Shown here one piece after another: positions 1 to 12,831 of a DNA stretch of 64,000 bases (its first letter is position 1; the number at the start of each line of letters is the position of its first letter). A program made the translations under genes and the position numbers. The notes beneath the pieces are model-generated. The model worked only from the letters and a program-made list of their open reading frames with translations. It ran no database searches and was not told the origin of the DNA. Source of the stretch: Megamerina dolium (taxonomy: Eukaryota > Arthropoda > Insecta > Diptera > Megamerinidae); contig OY978526.1 in assembly GCA_963854835.1 (NCBI GenBank), positions 93,324,140-93,388,139 of the forward strand. The letters run 5' to 3'.

Positions 1-59
1 CAACACTGTTTTTGGCAGCTCAGCTGTTTTCGTGCAATATATTACTGTCAAACATGTTC

Positions 60-781
60 AATTTCATGAATCGTCATGAATCGACTTACAAACGCTCAAC
101 GCTTGCAGATTATTGAATTTTATTATCAAAATTCATGCTTGGTTATGAAAGTGCATCGTTCACTTTCTTGTGTTCAGCGACGAAGCTAAATTCTGCCCTT
201 GCATCCCGAAAAATGCACTGTTTGGTGTGGATGATGGGCCGGTGGCATCATTGGACCGTACTTTTTCAAAGACTACGAAGGCAGGAACGTTACTGTGAAT
301 GGCGAGCGCTACTGTGCGATGATTACAAACTTTTTTTTTGCCCAAAATAAAAGAGCTGGACTTGGCTGCCATGTGGTTTCAACAAGACGGTGCCACATAC
401 CACACAGCACGCGAAACAATGTCCCCATTGAGAGGCGTGTTCGGTAAACAGTTTATTTCACGTTTGGGGCCGCTCAATTGGCCGCCTATATTGTCGAACG
501 CCTTTAGACTATTTTTTGTGGGGCTATGTTAAGGCTCACGTCTATGGTGATAAGCCCGCAACGGTTAACTCACAGCAAGCCAATATTGAAGAATTTATTC
601 GTGAGATACCGTATGAACCATTTGAGGCGCAGCCTCGGTCGACATTTACATGAAATAATCTTTAAACATTAAATTATATAAATCGTTCTATCGACTCAAG
701 TAAAGATTCCGTACATTTCTCTAAATTTTATGTGTTTTTTTTAAGTCAACTCCGAAGGCTCTTAAAAAATCACCCTGTACA
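60..781 (+). mobile_element. Tc1/mariner-superfamily transposon remnant, internally deleted, right end present
   Basis: The frame around 87-130 reads like the N-terminal start of a Tc1/mariner-type transposase (residues resembling LQTLNACRLLNF). It then jumps to the catalytic core (SDEAKF near 180-190), a VNGERYCAMITNFFLPK-like stretch (about 295-350) and FQQDGATYHTARETM (about 377-422), which carries the second catalytic Asp. The segment LGPLNWPP is followed, after a frame change, by DYFLWGYVKAHVYGDKP (about 510-560). The right end, about 761-780, reads TTAAAAAATCACCCTGTAC, an inverted terminal repeat of the 'TACAGGGTG' type common in this superfamily. Frameshifts and the internal deletion make it a dead copy. 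The left terminus may lie before the window or has been lost. The exact DDE/DDD lineage is uncertain. Confidence 0.7.
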
Positions 782-894
782 TAAATTCAATTAATGTTGT
801 TGTGTTGCATTTGCAATTTTTCTGAGATGTTTTCTTATTCATATTTCATTTTCTCTATAAATTTAATAAAACATCTTAAATACATCTTATCTTC

Positions 895-1066
895 TTAGCT
901 TCGTCCCAGAGTTCTTTTACAAGCTTTTCCATAGCAAATTGTTACTGCTGAAAGAATTTCCAATTGCTTGCCGACCGGGGGGTACCATACGAAAGAAAAA
1001 TTTTTTCGATATGAAATTTATGCTTTAGCCAAGGCCAACGCGCTAACCACTGAGCTACGGCACACA
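895..1066 (-). mobile_element. tRNA-derived SINE, subfamily A, 3'-truncated and lacking the B box
   Basis: Read on the minus strand, this begins with the tRNA-like head (GTGCCGTAGCTCAGTGGTTA, containing the A box) at about 1064 and continues into the shared body (TTTCATATCGAAAAAATTTT, CCATAC/CCCACC, CTTGCC...). It stops near 895 after the AAAGAACTCTG region. The piece between the A box and the AAGCATAAATTTCATATCG segment is shortened, so the B-box part of the promoter is missing. It directly abuts a DINE-1-like repeat in which it seems to have inserted. Confidence 0.75.
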
Positions 1067-1067
1067 C

Positions 1068-1286
1068 TTGGATTATAAGGTTACTCATTGCAAATTTCAT
1101 TAAAATAGCTAAATATTTGCTCAACTTACCGTGAGAACCGACCAGGTGACAGACAGGGGGACAGACGGACGGACAAACGGAAGGACATCGATTAAATCGA
1201 ACATTTAGACAAAGGCGATCAGGAATATATATACTATTCTATATCTCCGGAGATACCTTCAAATGGTCACAAACATCTGACCGAAA
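1068..1286 (-). mobile_element. DINE-1-like (non-autonomous Helitron-type) repeat fragment
   Basis: It matches the right half of the larger copy at 50880-52160: a CAAATTTCAT...ATAGCT block, the CCAGGTGACAGACAG block, a degenerate GGAC/GGACA microsatellite, AATATATATAC, a conserved 12-bp palindrome ATCTCCGGAGAT (1243-1254) and CAAACATCTGACCGAAATGA. The same order (terminal block, tail-out motif, GTCY-type microsatellite) is known from Drosophila DINE-1/INE-1 elements. Assignment to Helitrons is by that resemblance, not by a Rep/helicase gene. No coding capacity. Confidence 0.6.
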
Positions 1287-2418
1287 TGAATAAAAATATG
1301 AATGCGCTGACACAATTTAATTTAGAAACAATGACTTTGAAACTATGTACGCTTACGCTTAAACTGTTGTCAACGCTAAATTGTACACTATAGAAATGAA
1401 CAAGTCCATTAACAACTTCGACAAATGTATTTATGCAAGTACATGACTTTGCGTTATCTGTATGAAATGAATATGAACAATGAAAATGCAATTAAAATAT
1501 TTCTCAGCATAAGTACAATACACACGTGTACAACACAAAGTAACTCATTTCCATATATTAGGTTGGTCGATCGTGATGCAGAATTGCACTATTGTAATAC
1601 AGCAGAAAAACGAACGGTTGTAAAGTAAACACCATGTAATGAGTTGTGTGTGTGTGTATGCTAAAATGTAATACAAGGTAATCGAACTTGCTTATATCAA
1701 GTTTTTGTCATTTACTGGGTTTCCAAAGGGTCGAGCTCTTTGAAGCGCATTGTTTATGGAAGGTATTTTTCGATTTTCCGCACCTTGCACTTTCTGCTTT
1801 CTGTCGACATGCCACTGTAAACGAGAGTATCGCAAAGAAAAACGCCTTAGGAAGGGCTTAATTTCCAATAGGGTAAACACGGTATGTGCATACGATATAT
1901 ACACTACATCATAAACATCTCTGTGTTAATGCAATTGCAAAAACACATTACATTATAATTATTTCATAATTATACACTTGTGTCTAATGTCTTTGTAATT
2001 TCCATAATAATTATGAATTTAACGCATACAAGTACCTATGTGCATATATGCTAATACTTATATGTCTTCTGTATGACGTACAATTGTGTATGTACAATTG
2101 TGAGCCACAATTATAGCATTGCATAATTTCTAATGCGGCCTATCTTAGAGTTGAAGGTTATACAAAAAATACTTTCAATTTGTTCTGCCAGAGGTGGTTA
2201 TAATGATGCTTCTTACAGAGATTCTTTTTCAAAGAACATATAATATTTGTATGCTGCATACAAGTGCAAGGGCATATTCATTGTGGTCAGCTGTTTGTGA
2301 CCACTTACAGAAGCCTGTGGGGATATTTGATTCTATTAATGTATTTATTTAAATATTATGAAATATTTAAAGTTATATAGCTACTGGATACATATTTAGC
2401 TCAATATAATATGTATTA
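1287..2418. other. AT-rich spacer without recognisable gene
   Basis: Only short open frames without recognisable motifs were seen. A short TG run lies near 1645-1658. There are no repeats shared with the rest of the window that I could see. Confidence 0.6.
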
Positions 2419-2420
2419 TA

Positions 2421-3619
2421 TCAGGTGTAGTAAAAAGAAATCCATTATTTTTGCATTAAATTGAAGGTTATATTTAGCATAGTTAGAATGATCCGATTTA
2501 GGTCAAATATGCACCGTTTTGTTCGATAACTTGTTGCCATTTCGATGGTAATTTTATAATGCCACTCTCATAGAAACATTCGTCCTTATTGGCAACAAAC
2601 TGGTACGTCGAATTTCACAAGCTTCTCTTGAGGCGAATTTTTCATCAGCAAAATCATTCGCCATAGACAGGAAGAGGTAGTAATCACTTGGTTCCAGGTC
2701 CGGACTATAGGGTCGATGCATAAGAACGTCCCAACCAAGCTGCCGGAGCTTCTGGCGAGTCACTATCGTTGTGTGTGGCCTGGTGTTGTCCTGATGGAAC
2801 ACAATTCCTATCCTATGGTCCAAAGCTGGCCGCTTCTGGGCGATTGCTTCCTTCAGACGGTCCAATTGTTGACAGTGCAGGTCCGAGTTAAGACTTTGGC
2901 CGTAAGAAAGCAGCGCACAGTAGATGATTCCATGCCAATCCCACCAAACACATAACAAAAACTTCCTTACCATCAATCCTAGCTTGGCCACGGTTTGCGC
3001 CGGCTCACCGCTATTCGACCACGACCGTTTTCGCTTGACGTTGTCGTAAGTAATCCACTCCATCCATCACCAGTAACCATCCGCTTCAGAAATGGATCAA
3101 TTTTGTTGCGATTCAGCAGCGATTCGCAGATGGAAATTCGGTCTATGAGGATTTTTCTTGCGTTAACTCGTGTGGCACCCATACGCCGAGCTTCTTTTTG
3201 TATCCAGCCTTATTTAAATGATTCCAAAAGGTTTTTTGTGCAATGTTTAGCTCCTGGACAATAGAAACAGTGCTTATATGACTGTCAGTCCATTATGTTA
3301 TCGATATTTTCGAAAATTGGCCTTCCAGAGCGTGGTGCATCTTTGACATCAAAATTACCGGAACGGAATCGACGAAATCAAAATTGCACATGATTGGCTG
3401 TTACAGTATCAAGACCATAAACACTGGTGTCCATCTTTGACGCATGCTCCAACAATACTGAGTCCAGCAATCACAAAACATCATGAAAACTTTATTTAGT
3501 ACGAAATCCTATCTTTCTAACTCCATCTAGCGTAACCCGATCGCACCTATACAACGCGAGATACAGATTACTAAAGCCATCTATTGGAAAAATAATGGAT
3601 TTCTTTTTACTACACCTGA
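2421..3619 (-). mobile_element. Mauritiana-type mariner, copy 1, complete ends
   Basis: An element of about 1.2 kb is bounded by inverted terminal repeats that start TCAGGTGTAGTAAAAAGAAA on the left and end with the complementary sequence on the right. Both ends are flanked by a TA dinucleotide (2419-2420, 3620-3621), the hallmark target duplication of the superfamily. The transposase runs on the minus strand. Three more copies of the same family occur at 21707, 32719 and 58977. Confidence 0.92.
2554..3440 (-). pseudogene. Mariner transposase pseudogene (copy 1)
   Basis: The reading direction is from about 3440 down to 2554. The HTH region (VENIDK-like, then QELNIAQKTFWNHLNKAGY-like) lies at about 3200-3340. 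The catalytic part follows: WITYDNVKRKRSWS, VRKFLLCVWWDWHGIIYC, FHQDNTRPHT (second Asp) and YSPDLEPSDYYLFLSM (third Asp, DD34D spacing). A short insertion near 3058-3066 shifts the frame between the TGDE motif and WITYDN, so the first Asp and the rest are no longer in one frame. A second frameshift follows CEIRR near the C-terminus. The family enzyme cuts at TA sites and needs all three Asp, so this copy cannot encode it. Confidence 0.88.
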
Positions 3620-3621
3620 TA

Positions 3622-6600
3622 TCTGCTATCTAGATTTTGATTAAAATTATAAATTTTGTCTGCCATATCTTACCCATTTTAAAATTACATCAACATCGGT
3701 ACATGCTTTTAATCGTTCGATAACTGGGACAATTACTATATATGGCTACAAACTAATGTGTACACTGATGAAATATTTGTTTGTTCCAATATCCGCGTTA
3801 ATGATACAAATCATTTTTTGTTGCTGCCTATTGTTCATAGTGATTTGTTGTTTTTCACATGTGAATGTGCTCCAAACTAGACCCAACCAAACCAAAGCAA
3901 ACCAAACCAAATGTCACAAATCAAAAAAAGAAAATCCCAAATTTCCACTGTGTGTGTGTGTGTGTGAACATGATCTATTGTTTGACCACAATTTATTGTT
4001 GCTATCTAATACCGAATCTCCGAATGTATGTTAACTAAGCATGAGTTATGAAATGTGTATGCATCTGTGTATCCATACTTATGTACATACATATGTTATA
4101 TGTATGTATGTATTTATGTATGTATTTATGCTTGACATACATATAAGCTTTCGTACATAGTTATTTATATAATTTTAGATGGATGACAATTGTATTACAA
4201 TTACTTTTACAAAGCCCTAAAATATGTAATACGCACCTACACATACATATAGTATATGCATGTATTGAATTTGAGTGATTTACATGGATAACAAACACAA
4301 ACACTTATATAAATCATTAAAATGACAGAAGCATAAACAGAGCAAATATTTAGGGTGAAGAAACTTTTTTGTGAAAAATTATTATAACGACAAAAACCGA
4401 TTTCTAAGAAGGATATAATGATATCAATGATTATTATTCATGGTAATGCTGAATATGATGATCATGATAATGGTTACGTTACGTACGTAACTACTATAAT
4501 ATGCTTTTGGTGATATTGAAAAAAAATACGCGACAATTTGGGGGTTTAAATTACCATGAATATCGTTGCTATTGATGCGCTCGTTGCTAATGGAGACGAT
4601 GACGATAATAATGATTAATGCCTTAATATGACTGCATTAAATATGAGCTGCAATTTTACATAAAATATTTATATTTTATATATATATTATATCAAAAAAA
4701 TTGTTACTTTCTTAAGAGTAACAATTTAGGCTGTCAATTTGTAACCACAGCATTCATTTGTAGCTGTGGTGAATATTGCTTACATGCCCGAATAGCCCGT
4801 TTAAAGTTAAAGCAACGTTTTTTATATATTTACTAGTAACTGTAATTTTAAATTTTCGTTTGTCATTATTTCTTTTTTTAGAAAAAATAATTTTTTTAAA
4901 TTATACTTTTCTAAATTTGTTTCATCATCATTTAAACTAGCACATAATATAATACTTGGCAAATGGGAGTAATAAAATAAGAACAAATAAAATAAGATTC
5001 AATAGTTACAAGACTTTCTCATCCTCCATTTTTTGGCGTAAAGAAACAATAAATTCAATTGTTTGTTGTTTTCCAAACGATTTCACATTACACATTTGAA
5101 AAATGCTCACGTAAAAGCGTCATCATACCTAAGTATAGGTATAGTATAGTATCTATAAGAATGTATCTCTGTATTCGGATGTTATTTACTCATTCCCGTA
5201 TAAAATGTGTATACGATTTTTCAACTGATAACTAAAGGTAGTAATTTTTAAAATACACAATGCTGGTGTCAGAGAACATATCAGAGTTGTAATAGAATTA
5301 AATCATTGGCGATGTAATTCGTCTATAAATCTAATCAAAATCAAAAATTTGATTTATTGAATTCAAATATTTCCGTCAAATTTCAAAATCTCTTCATAAT
5401 TTATCAAATGTGATCTTTCAACTCTATAGTGATTGTAATTTGAATGGAATATAATTACGAATTAAAAAGATTTGAAAGTTTTAAAATGTAAAAAAATAAT
5501 ACAATGCAATGAAATAAAACAAATCAATACAAAAGGCATCAAAAATGAATGCATTTGATATTTCGATATATTTTTTTTTTTTAATTTTTAAAAATTTTGG
5601 TTTTTGAAATCTTACAAAAATTGAAGTGAATGCAATGAAATTGATTTAAATCATTTGATAGATTAAAATTCTTTTAATTCATGCTTTCAATCACAGAAAT
5701 TTTAAATTCTGAAAGAATGCAATCATTACATTTATAGTAAGAGATTTAAGTTTTTTATTTTCAAACACAATCCTTTAAAACACAAAATGATTTAAATCTT
5801 TTGCAACTCTGTTAGATTTAAAGTATATATATGTAAGTTTTGTAAGTATATTGACAATAAAAAATACAAAAAAAAAACCAAGAATATGTGAAATGCATGA
5901 TTGAATGAGTAAAAATAAAAAAGAAACAATAAAAATAAAAATAACACCACATATGTACGAATTCATATATATCTATATAACATACGTGAACAAATCCAAT
6001 AACACAGGAGAGTGAACAATGTAGAAAATCAATATAAAATTGTAGTTATTTGAAGTAAAATAAATAAAACAGTCTACGTTTGATTTAGAGAATTGAAAAG
6101 TTATTTAAAGTTTATTTATTTAATATCATATCATATACAGTAATGTATGTGTAATAAAAATATACCAGCATAAATAGATTGAAGTGTCAAAAAAAATAAT
6201 TAATTCATATTAAGCAACCCAGAGGACTTTAGTAGAGGTCTCCTGAAAACAAAGCTATTTAGTTACTCTATACGAAGCAATCGAACGAGTTTCCATGATA
6301 TGAATTTGCTTCATTTTGTTTCGATTTCTATACCTGTACTGCATGCACAGCATGATATCATGATGCAATAACAACTGACTGCAATAAGATAATAACTGGC
6401 CAACAATAAAACGTTTTTCACTTGCGACTCAATGTCACAACGATATCCCTCAGCCTATTTTGCATTGTTATTATTGCGACTTGGTTGGACATTCGAAAAT
6501 ACAGTATTAATCCTTGCCAGGAAATATCATTAATATTCGCAATCGATTGGGCTTGAATTAAAGTGCAAATAGTCGTTAACTATTTCACAATTAATAAAGA

Positions 6601-9403
6601 AAGAGAACTCCCATTTTGCTATACTATTATTGCAAGCTAATACGAAGAATACGAACAATACGCATCTGTAAAGTCCTCAACAAGACAATATCACCAACAA
6701 CAACAAAAACTAAATCATTTTAAAAAGTTTTACAATTTACAATAAAAAAAAAATTTTTATCCATTATTAAAAAACTCTAAATGTTGTGCACAATCAAAGG
6801 GTTAATAATGAACGAGTTTTGTATTCCTTGTACGTCAATATTCTGACAACTTATCATTATGACACTTACTATATATCATTTAATACACAATTTATTTTTT
6901 TTCTTTTTCTTTTTTTTTTTCAATATAATTAATATTGGTGAATAACAACCCTGTTTATTTTAACATACGCCAAATTGCTTAATATTGTAGTAAACGTAGT
7001 AAAAATATCCTTATTTCAGAATATGGTTACGTTGTTATTTTGTGAACGTTTCATTCTACTAGAATCAACCTTGTTCGATCACTGGATTGTGTCAATAATA
7101 AATGCAACACTTATTTTGTACAACTATATACAGCAACAATTTATTTAAACAACTTTATTTACAATCAACTATTTAAAATAACTCTTTAACGTACTTGCAA
7201 CTTTTACCTCTGATACTGTATCAATGTTTGCGCGATCACTTTCGAGATTCAATTTATTTTATTTCTCAACAACTGACCCTATTTATATTCTGTGGCAACA
7301 TTCCAGAATCTTCTTCTTTAATCGTAGTCGAGATTCTTCTCTTTCTTTCTCGTTGGCTTGTTCTGGTTATCGCCTATTTCTTTTTTGTTGACATTCGTTT
7401 CGATGTTGCTAATATTCGTGTAATTCACAATTAGTGATGAGTAAGTAACCAACCAAGAAAAATTTCCTACTTCATGTTTTCTATTCTATTTTATTCTATT
7501 TTATTTTTATTTCTATTTTGTTAATTTGCACATTTCTAGAATAGAAATCTCGTTTTTGGAATTTTATCATTTTTTATTTTATGTGTAAGTGCAAGTACTT
7601 ATTATTGGCAATATTTACTTATTCGATTTACTATTGTATATTTTCTATAAAAATTTGTAACAAAAGCTAGAAATTCAATCAAAACAAACTACAAGCGTAA
7701 AAAATATATATTTTTAACGAAACTGCATTAGTGACGCCAATCCCGCTTTCCTGACAGCCTTTTTTTTAGGTTTGGTAATAGACATTAGTCGCTTGTAGGT
7801 GAATACGGTAGATATTGAAGCAAATTGAATTTTAATTCGTTAAAACTGTTATGATGAAAAATTATTTTGTTCTTCAATAAACCAGGCATTTTTCAAGAGT
7901 GCATCAGGGAAGGTTTTGTGCAAAGCACTTGAATATTTAAAATTTCCCGCAAGCTGCAATAGATCCGGAAATTGGCATCCCTATTATTGCAATACTGCAC
8001 ATAACTTCACAAAGCGTGCACACAATTGTGCCAACTCTTTATATTTATAGACAGTTTCAATGTAAAATAAATGGACATGAAATATGTATATTCAATAGAA
8101 TGATAGAATCGGGGATGATGGTGACGTTGTTAATATATGTATGTTGGTAGTTGTTGGTTCTGTTTAAAATACTTTCTTTATTTTACTACATATGCATTTA
8201 TTGAAAACGGGTTTTCAGTATTCTGCACTTAAGTGGACGCAAACAGTAAGTGTTGTAAAAATTTGCAACAAAAGCATAACACAATTTATGCGGTTCGTTA
8301 AAATATTCAAAAGCAATTAAGTGTAAGTAAGATGTAGTATAAAATGAAATTAAAATTTAATAGACAAGCCAAAATAATTTGTACTTGAAATGCAATTACA
8401 TTCAGCTTGTATTTAAATATAAATGAATTTTAAACCAATTAGATATAAGTGTGTCTTAGTGTAGTGCAGATACTGCTGGAGAGCATTTTACTGAATTACA
8501 ATTTTAGTAAAAAATATTGGTCGAATAATTTGAATTGAAACAAATGCCTGAAACTGATTGAAAAGTGTGAAATTTATATTATAATATTTAGTATTTATCA
8601 ACAAAGAAAAAGTAATAGCATTAAAGTAGGAACATAATCTAACAATTTATAAATGTTGAGAAACTAAGAAACACCGTAAATTTGAAAAAAATAATATGTT
8701 TGACTCCATAGAGTTATTGTATTTAATCTAATATACCGTTAATCGCATTTGAATTACATACAATTTCAACTTCAACGGATGTCTTATAGATTTTGTTGAA
8801 TAAATCCATAAAAATGATCCACAATTCTGATGATTTTAAACAGCTTATGGCTAAATTTTACTTTAAACTAACGGTTGTCGACTTATATAGTATCTAAGGA
8901 TATTTCCCTTTAAAATAGGTACTTTATAAAAATCTTATCAATGTTATCATCATCATGCTATGCTTCAGCAACTCCATCATTGCCATCATCATCACCACTA
9001 CCAATTCAAATTGTTTTGTTTTTTTTTTTTCAGAAATAACACAGCCAGCGAATGAAAGAAAATGAGAAAACCGATAACGACTCAAGTCAATCAGAGTTGT
9101 TTAATTTTTTTTCTTTTGTTTTGTTCTTCTTCTTCTTCTTCTTCTTCATGTATTTATTACCATCTCAATTGCCGAAAGGAGTGGCAACCGAATGTTTTCT
9201 ATTTTTTTTTTTGTGCACCATGACGATGATTTTCGATATCGGAATGCGGTGTTCCGTTTATGCGAATTTTAAGTAAATGAACAACAACAACAACAACAAC
9301 AACATCATCTTTCAGTGAAATGGAGAAGTGGTGAAAAGCAACTTTTATGTGGCACTGATAGAGTGCAAGTTGTTTCAAAATTAGACTTGCGGCATAAATA
9401 ACT
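3622..9403. other. 5.8-kb AT-rich stretch with microsatellites, no gene seen
   Basis: No coding or transposon similarity was recognised. Simple sequence includes a CCAAA-type run (about 3884-3911), TG repeats (3949-3966), TATG/TACA repeats (about 4080-4140), a TA-rich stretch (4668-4692), TATTCT-type repeats (about 7470-7520), a TTC run (9125-9147) and an AAC run (9280-9303). Short open frames here are low-complexity and look like chance. Confidence 0.6.
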
Positions 9404-9990
9404 ACAGGGTGGCACAATTGAAATCAATCCATCGATTTCAACGATCTGAATTTGCAATTCCAGTAACAAAGCTCAGAAAAAACTTCTAATGAAATCGCCT
9501 AATACTTACCCGGTATGAATATCCCTTTAGTGCCCAAATTTACATAATACAGCATAATACTGAAAGAGGCGTCAGCGTAAAGGGTTCTTGAGAATCCAGA
9601 ATTGCCAACTATATTATATACAGGGATATCGATGTTATCGTTTTAAAAGTGAAACAAAGAAACACTCTTACATTTCAGATTTACCCAGAAATTTGAGATC
9701 CATCCATGAAATAACTTGAAATGAAACGTTTAACTTTGTAAGAATGGATGCGTAAATCCCAATGACATCGAGGGCAATACGTTTGCACCATCCGCAAAAC
9801 TATCACTAACTAATTGAACGGTCGTTGCAATTTCCGTTATCGATCCAGTCTCTTTGAATTACTTCAGTATTTCATCCATCGCTTACCCATCAAAGGTGCT
9901 GTCGATGGGTAAACCTTTATGTAATAAGTTTCAATTACAAATTACAAGTTCTTGTAATCGAGATGTCACATTATTGGACTGAAAAAGTGT
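9404..9990 (-). mobile_element. Degenerate Tc1/mariner-superfamily remnant (probable)
   Basis: At 9404 the sequence TACAGGGTGGCAC resembles the terminal-repeat start seen at 781 on the other strand. On the minus strand around 9890-9730 a decayed helix-turn-helix-like reading occurs (MDEILK, then FKETGSITE, as in N-terminal domains of this superfamily), with stop codons. No right end was found. This is a weak call from short similarity. Confidence 0.35.
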
Positions 9991-10023
9991 CAAATTGTAA
10001 AAGTGATCAAAAGAACAACAATT

Positions 10024-10324
10024 CCTGGGTTAGGTTAGGTTATGAGGCTGCTATCTCTCTGAGAGGAGACACTAAGGCCAGAAAGGTCCATTGTTGTACC
10101 ATCGAACTTCTCTTCCAATACTGTTGTACGTGTTAAATTTGGACAACATTAGAAGGGACCTACTTATATTAGCCAGTTCTGAACGGCAGAACCCTTGTGA
10201 CGTCACTTTAACTTAGTTTTGCCATAGAGCTCTTTTAAGAAGCATTTTTGGCTAATTTTTACTCCCGGAAAAATTGCCAATTCTTGCCGACAGGTGGGTA
10301 CGGTTAGAAAGAATTCGAAAAGAA
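10024..10324 (-). mobile_element. SINE subfamily B, 5'-truncated
   Basis: On the minus strand the body begins at about 10320 (CCGTACCCACCTGTCGGC) and runs through TTCTGCCGTTCAGAACTGGC, GGTCCCTTCTAATG and AACACGTACAACAG. It then ends with the subfamily-B tail (CTGGCCTTAGTGTCTCCTCT, then AGCAGCCTCATAACCTAACC) and (AACCT)n at about 10015-10035. The tRNA-like head is absent. Diagnostic bases shared with the copy at 25253 (TGCTTCTTAAAAGAGCTCT and AAGTTAA before GTGACGTCAC) separate it from subfamily A. Confidence 0.82.
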
Positions 10325-10329
10325 GCGGT

Positions 10330-11500
10330 AAGTAGTAGAAATCAATTAATTTACCCAGCTCTGTTTCCATATATAAATAAATAAATATATTGTGATGGTC
10401 ACGTACAACAAAATGAACTTCTACAATATTTTCATGAATGGCAGGTATGTCAGCACCTATAAGTACTAAGAATTTGTGCAGAGATTGTGAATGTGTGTGT
10501 GTAATTGAATTTTCTACAATATCATAAATAAATATGCAAATATTTTATTATTTCGCTCTCATTGCTTTCCGCATGAGAAATATTTTTCTTCAGAAAAAAA
10601 ATTTAATATGAAAAAGAAAACAAATGAAAATATTAAATTTTGTTGGACATTGCAAATTGGCATGTATATGTGAATGTATATGTAAGTCGTCTATGAAGAT
10701 ATTGCTTAATACTGTCAAAACAAATAAACTCACAAAACTCATAGCAATAACAACAATGCCAAGGGATGAGCTATTCTGCAAGATGATTTTGTTATAAAAA
10801 AAATAAAGAAAACATTCACCACACTGAAGAAGTCGAAGTGAAATTATTGTAAATATGATATTAAGTCGTGCATAAGATAGTTTCTGCTTTTGATTACAAA
10901 CATACACTTCTTCTTCTTCTTCTTCTTTTTCTGACCAAAATGCGTAGAATCCGACGTAATGCCATTAGATAATTTTTAACAAAACACAACAACAACAACA
11001 AGAACAGAGCGATTGCATAAAATTTTCCATTGTCTATTGAACATACATTGAGGACAGTGATTGTCGCAATTTGATAATACTTATATACTTTAGCAAGGAG
11101 GGGTTGGGTGACAATTTAAAAGCATAGGAAAGAAAAAACGAAATGGTTTAGATGAAAGTGATTTCTTTTTTATTTCATCTTTCTTGTTTGTTGAGTTCTT
11201 CCATCTTCAATCAATATGCACGGGTATATGTACATAGTGCAGCATATGCTATGGATATTTTAAAAATACTCTCCAGAGTCATATAAAAATAAAAGCAAAA
11301 TAAGCAGTTAGCCAAAAACTAATTATATTAAATTCGTATGAATTGAAGTTTTGAAATGATGTAATATTTAGCAGCTGAAATTGGTTTGAAAGGTTCATTT
11401 TTACGAAACGACAAGATGGAAAAGAATCCAAAGCATACTTTTAGGCATAATAACATAAGAAACCACTAAAATTTAAATATGTACAGCAAAAGTATTGAAA
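10330..11500. other. AT-rich spacer, no gene seen
   Basis: Contains a CTT run (10908-10927) and a CAA run (about 10985-11000). Open frames here, including a 105-residue one on the minus strand at 10590-10907, are hydrophobic and AT-driven, without recognisable motifs. Confidence 0.55.
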
Positions 11501-11504
11501 GCAT

Positions 11505-12829
11505 AAATAAGTTCATGCGGTTTATTTACGAAAATTGAAATTTTATTGTGAAAAATTCAATGTTCAAACTATTATCCGTCGCTAGCCACTACTTTTTCCC
11601 ATCTTTACGGCAGCATACGGATTCCACATCGGACGGAGTCAACTTGTTTTGAAACCCATCCGCGAATCAACTCAATTTTTGGCTTCTTCGTAAAATTGAA
11701 AAATTCAAAGTTCTAAGTATTGTCCATCGTTAGCCACTACTTTTTCCCATCTTTCTGGCAGCATACGGATTCCACGTCGGAAGGAGTCGACATGGCTTCT
11801 TCGTAAAAATGAAAGCGCTGTTATTCCAGGCCGTGTGTCATCAGTCGGAACAAGTGGTAATCGGAAGGTGCAATGTCTGAGCTATGCGGCGGATGGGGTA
11901 AGACTTCCCATTTGAGCGTTTCTAATTGCTTTTTATCGGGCGCCGCAACATGTGACAGTGCATTATCATGTTGCATAATAACTTTGTCATATCTGTCGGT
12001 GTATTGCACGCATTTTTCTTACAGCGCTCGGCTTAAACGCATCAATTGTTGTCTGTACAGGTCCCCTGAGATCGTCTGATCCGATTTCAACACCTCTTAA
12101 TACACCACACCCAGCTCCCATCAGCATAATCTTCTAGCCATAAATATTCGGCGTGGCCGTCGATGATGAGGCATGGTCAGGGTATCCATATGATGCCCGA
12201 CATTTTGGATTATCGTAATGGACCCACTTTTCATAGACAGCCACAATTCGGTGCAAAAACCCCTTTATTTTTTTGCCATTGGAGCAGTTTTTCACACGCG
12301 AGAAAACAGCGATCGAAGTCTCTTGGCTTCAGTTCATACAGCACCCAATTTCCTACCTTTCGGATCATTCCCATTGCATTTCAACGATGGCAAATGGTTG
12401 ACTGAGTGACTTCAAGTTTTTTTGTGAGTTCATCTTGTGTTTGCGATGGATCCTTGCCTCCAATCCTTCAACTTTGGTGACGCTCCGCTTCCAACTCAAG
12501 TTTAAATAAAAATATGTGGCACTTATAAGTTGGTCGAGCTTCTCTTCCTGATCAAAATTGCCACTTTTAAATCGTGCAAACCACTTCTGACACGTTCGTT
12601 CAACTGAAGCATGGTCACCATAAACTTCCACTCAAATACGATGACTTTCGGCAGTATTTTTCTTCATATTGAAGTAATGAACTAAAACTCGCGGTATAAA
12701 AGTTGACATTTTCGAAGCACACAGAAACTATGTTGTTCATACTTCCGCCAAATGACAGATACTGAAAAAGAAAGCCTAATGATGATACTTCAAAGCGACA
12801 TCTGTTATCAAATCCGCACGAACTTATTT
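11505..12829 (-). mobile_element. Second mariner lineage, copy 1, with internal tandem duplication
   Basis: The terminal repeats are imperfect: AAATAAGTTCATGCGG at 11505, and its complement ACGAACTTATTT ending near 12829. The transposase lies on the minus strand. HTH-type residues occur at about 12365-12460 (QDELTKKLEVTQSTICHR, then a stop). WFARFKSGNFD is at about 12540-12590, and WVHYDNPK near 12200-12230. QHDNALSHVAAPDKK, LKWEVLPHPP and DIAPSDYHLFRLMTHG are at 12009-11821. The first catalytic Asp motif is changed (VYEKW where TGDEKW is usual). Part of the C-terminal region is duplicated in tandem (11559-11706 and 11707-11795), and a SINE tail is inserted near 12505. Confidence 0.85.
12505..12546 (-). 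mobile_element. SINE subfamily A tail fragment inside a mariner
   Basis: On the minus strand the sequence reads GGAAGAGAAGCTCGACCAAC followed by TTATAAGTGCCACATATTTT. This is the 3' end of SINE subfamily A with a short internal deletion. It interrupts the transposase just after the FKSGNFD segment, so it is a 5'-truncated insertion younger than the mariner. Confidence 0.65.
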
Positions 12830-12831
12830 CT

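Noticed and set aside
9052..9276. A small protein with a Phe-rich stretch
   Set aside because: The frame is built from a TTC microsatellite and T-runs.
10590..10907. A 105-residue hydrophobic minus-strand protein
   Set aside because: AT-driven composition, no recognisable motif, no conserved context. Chance is more likely.
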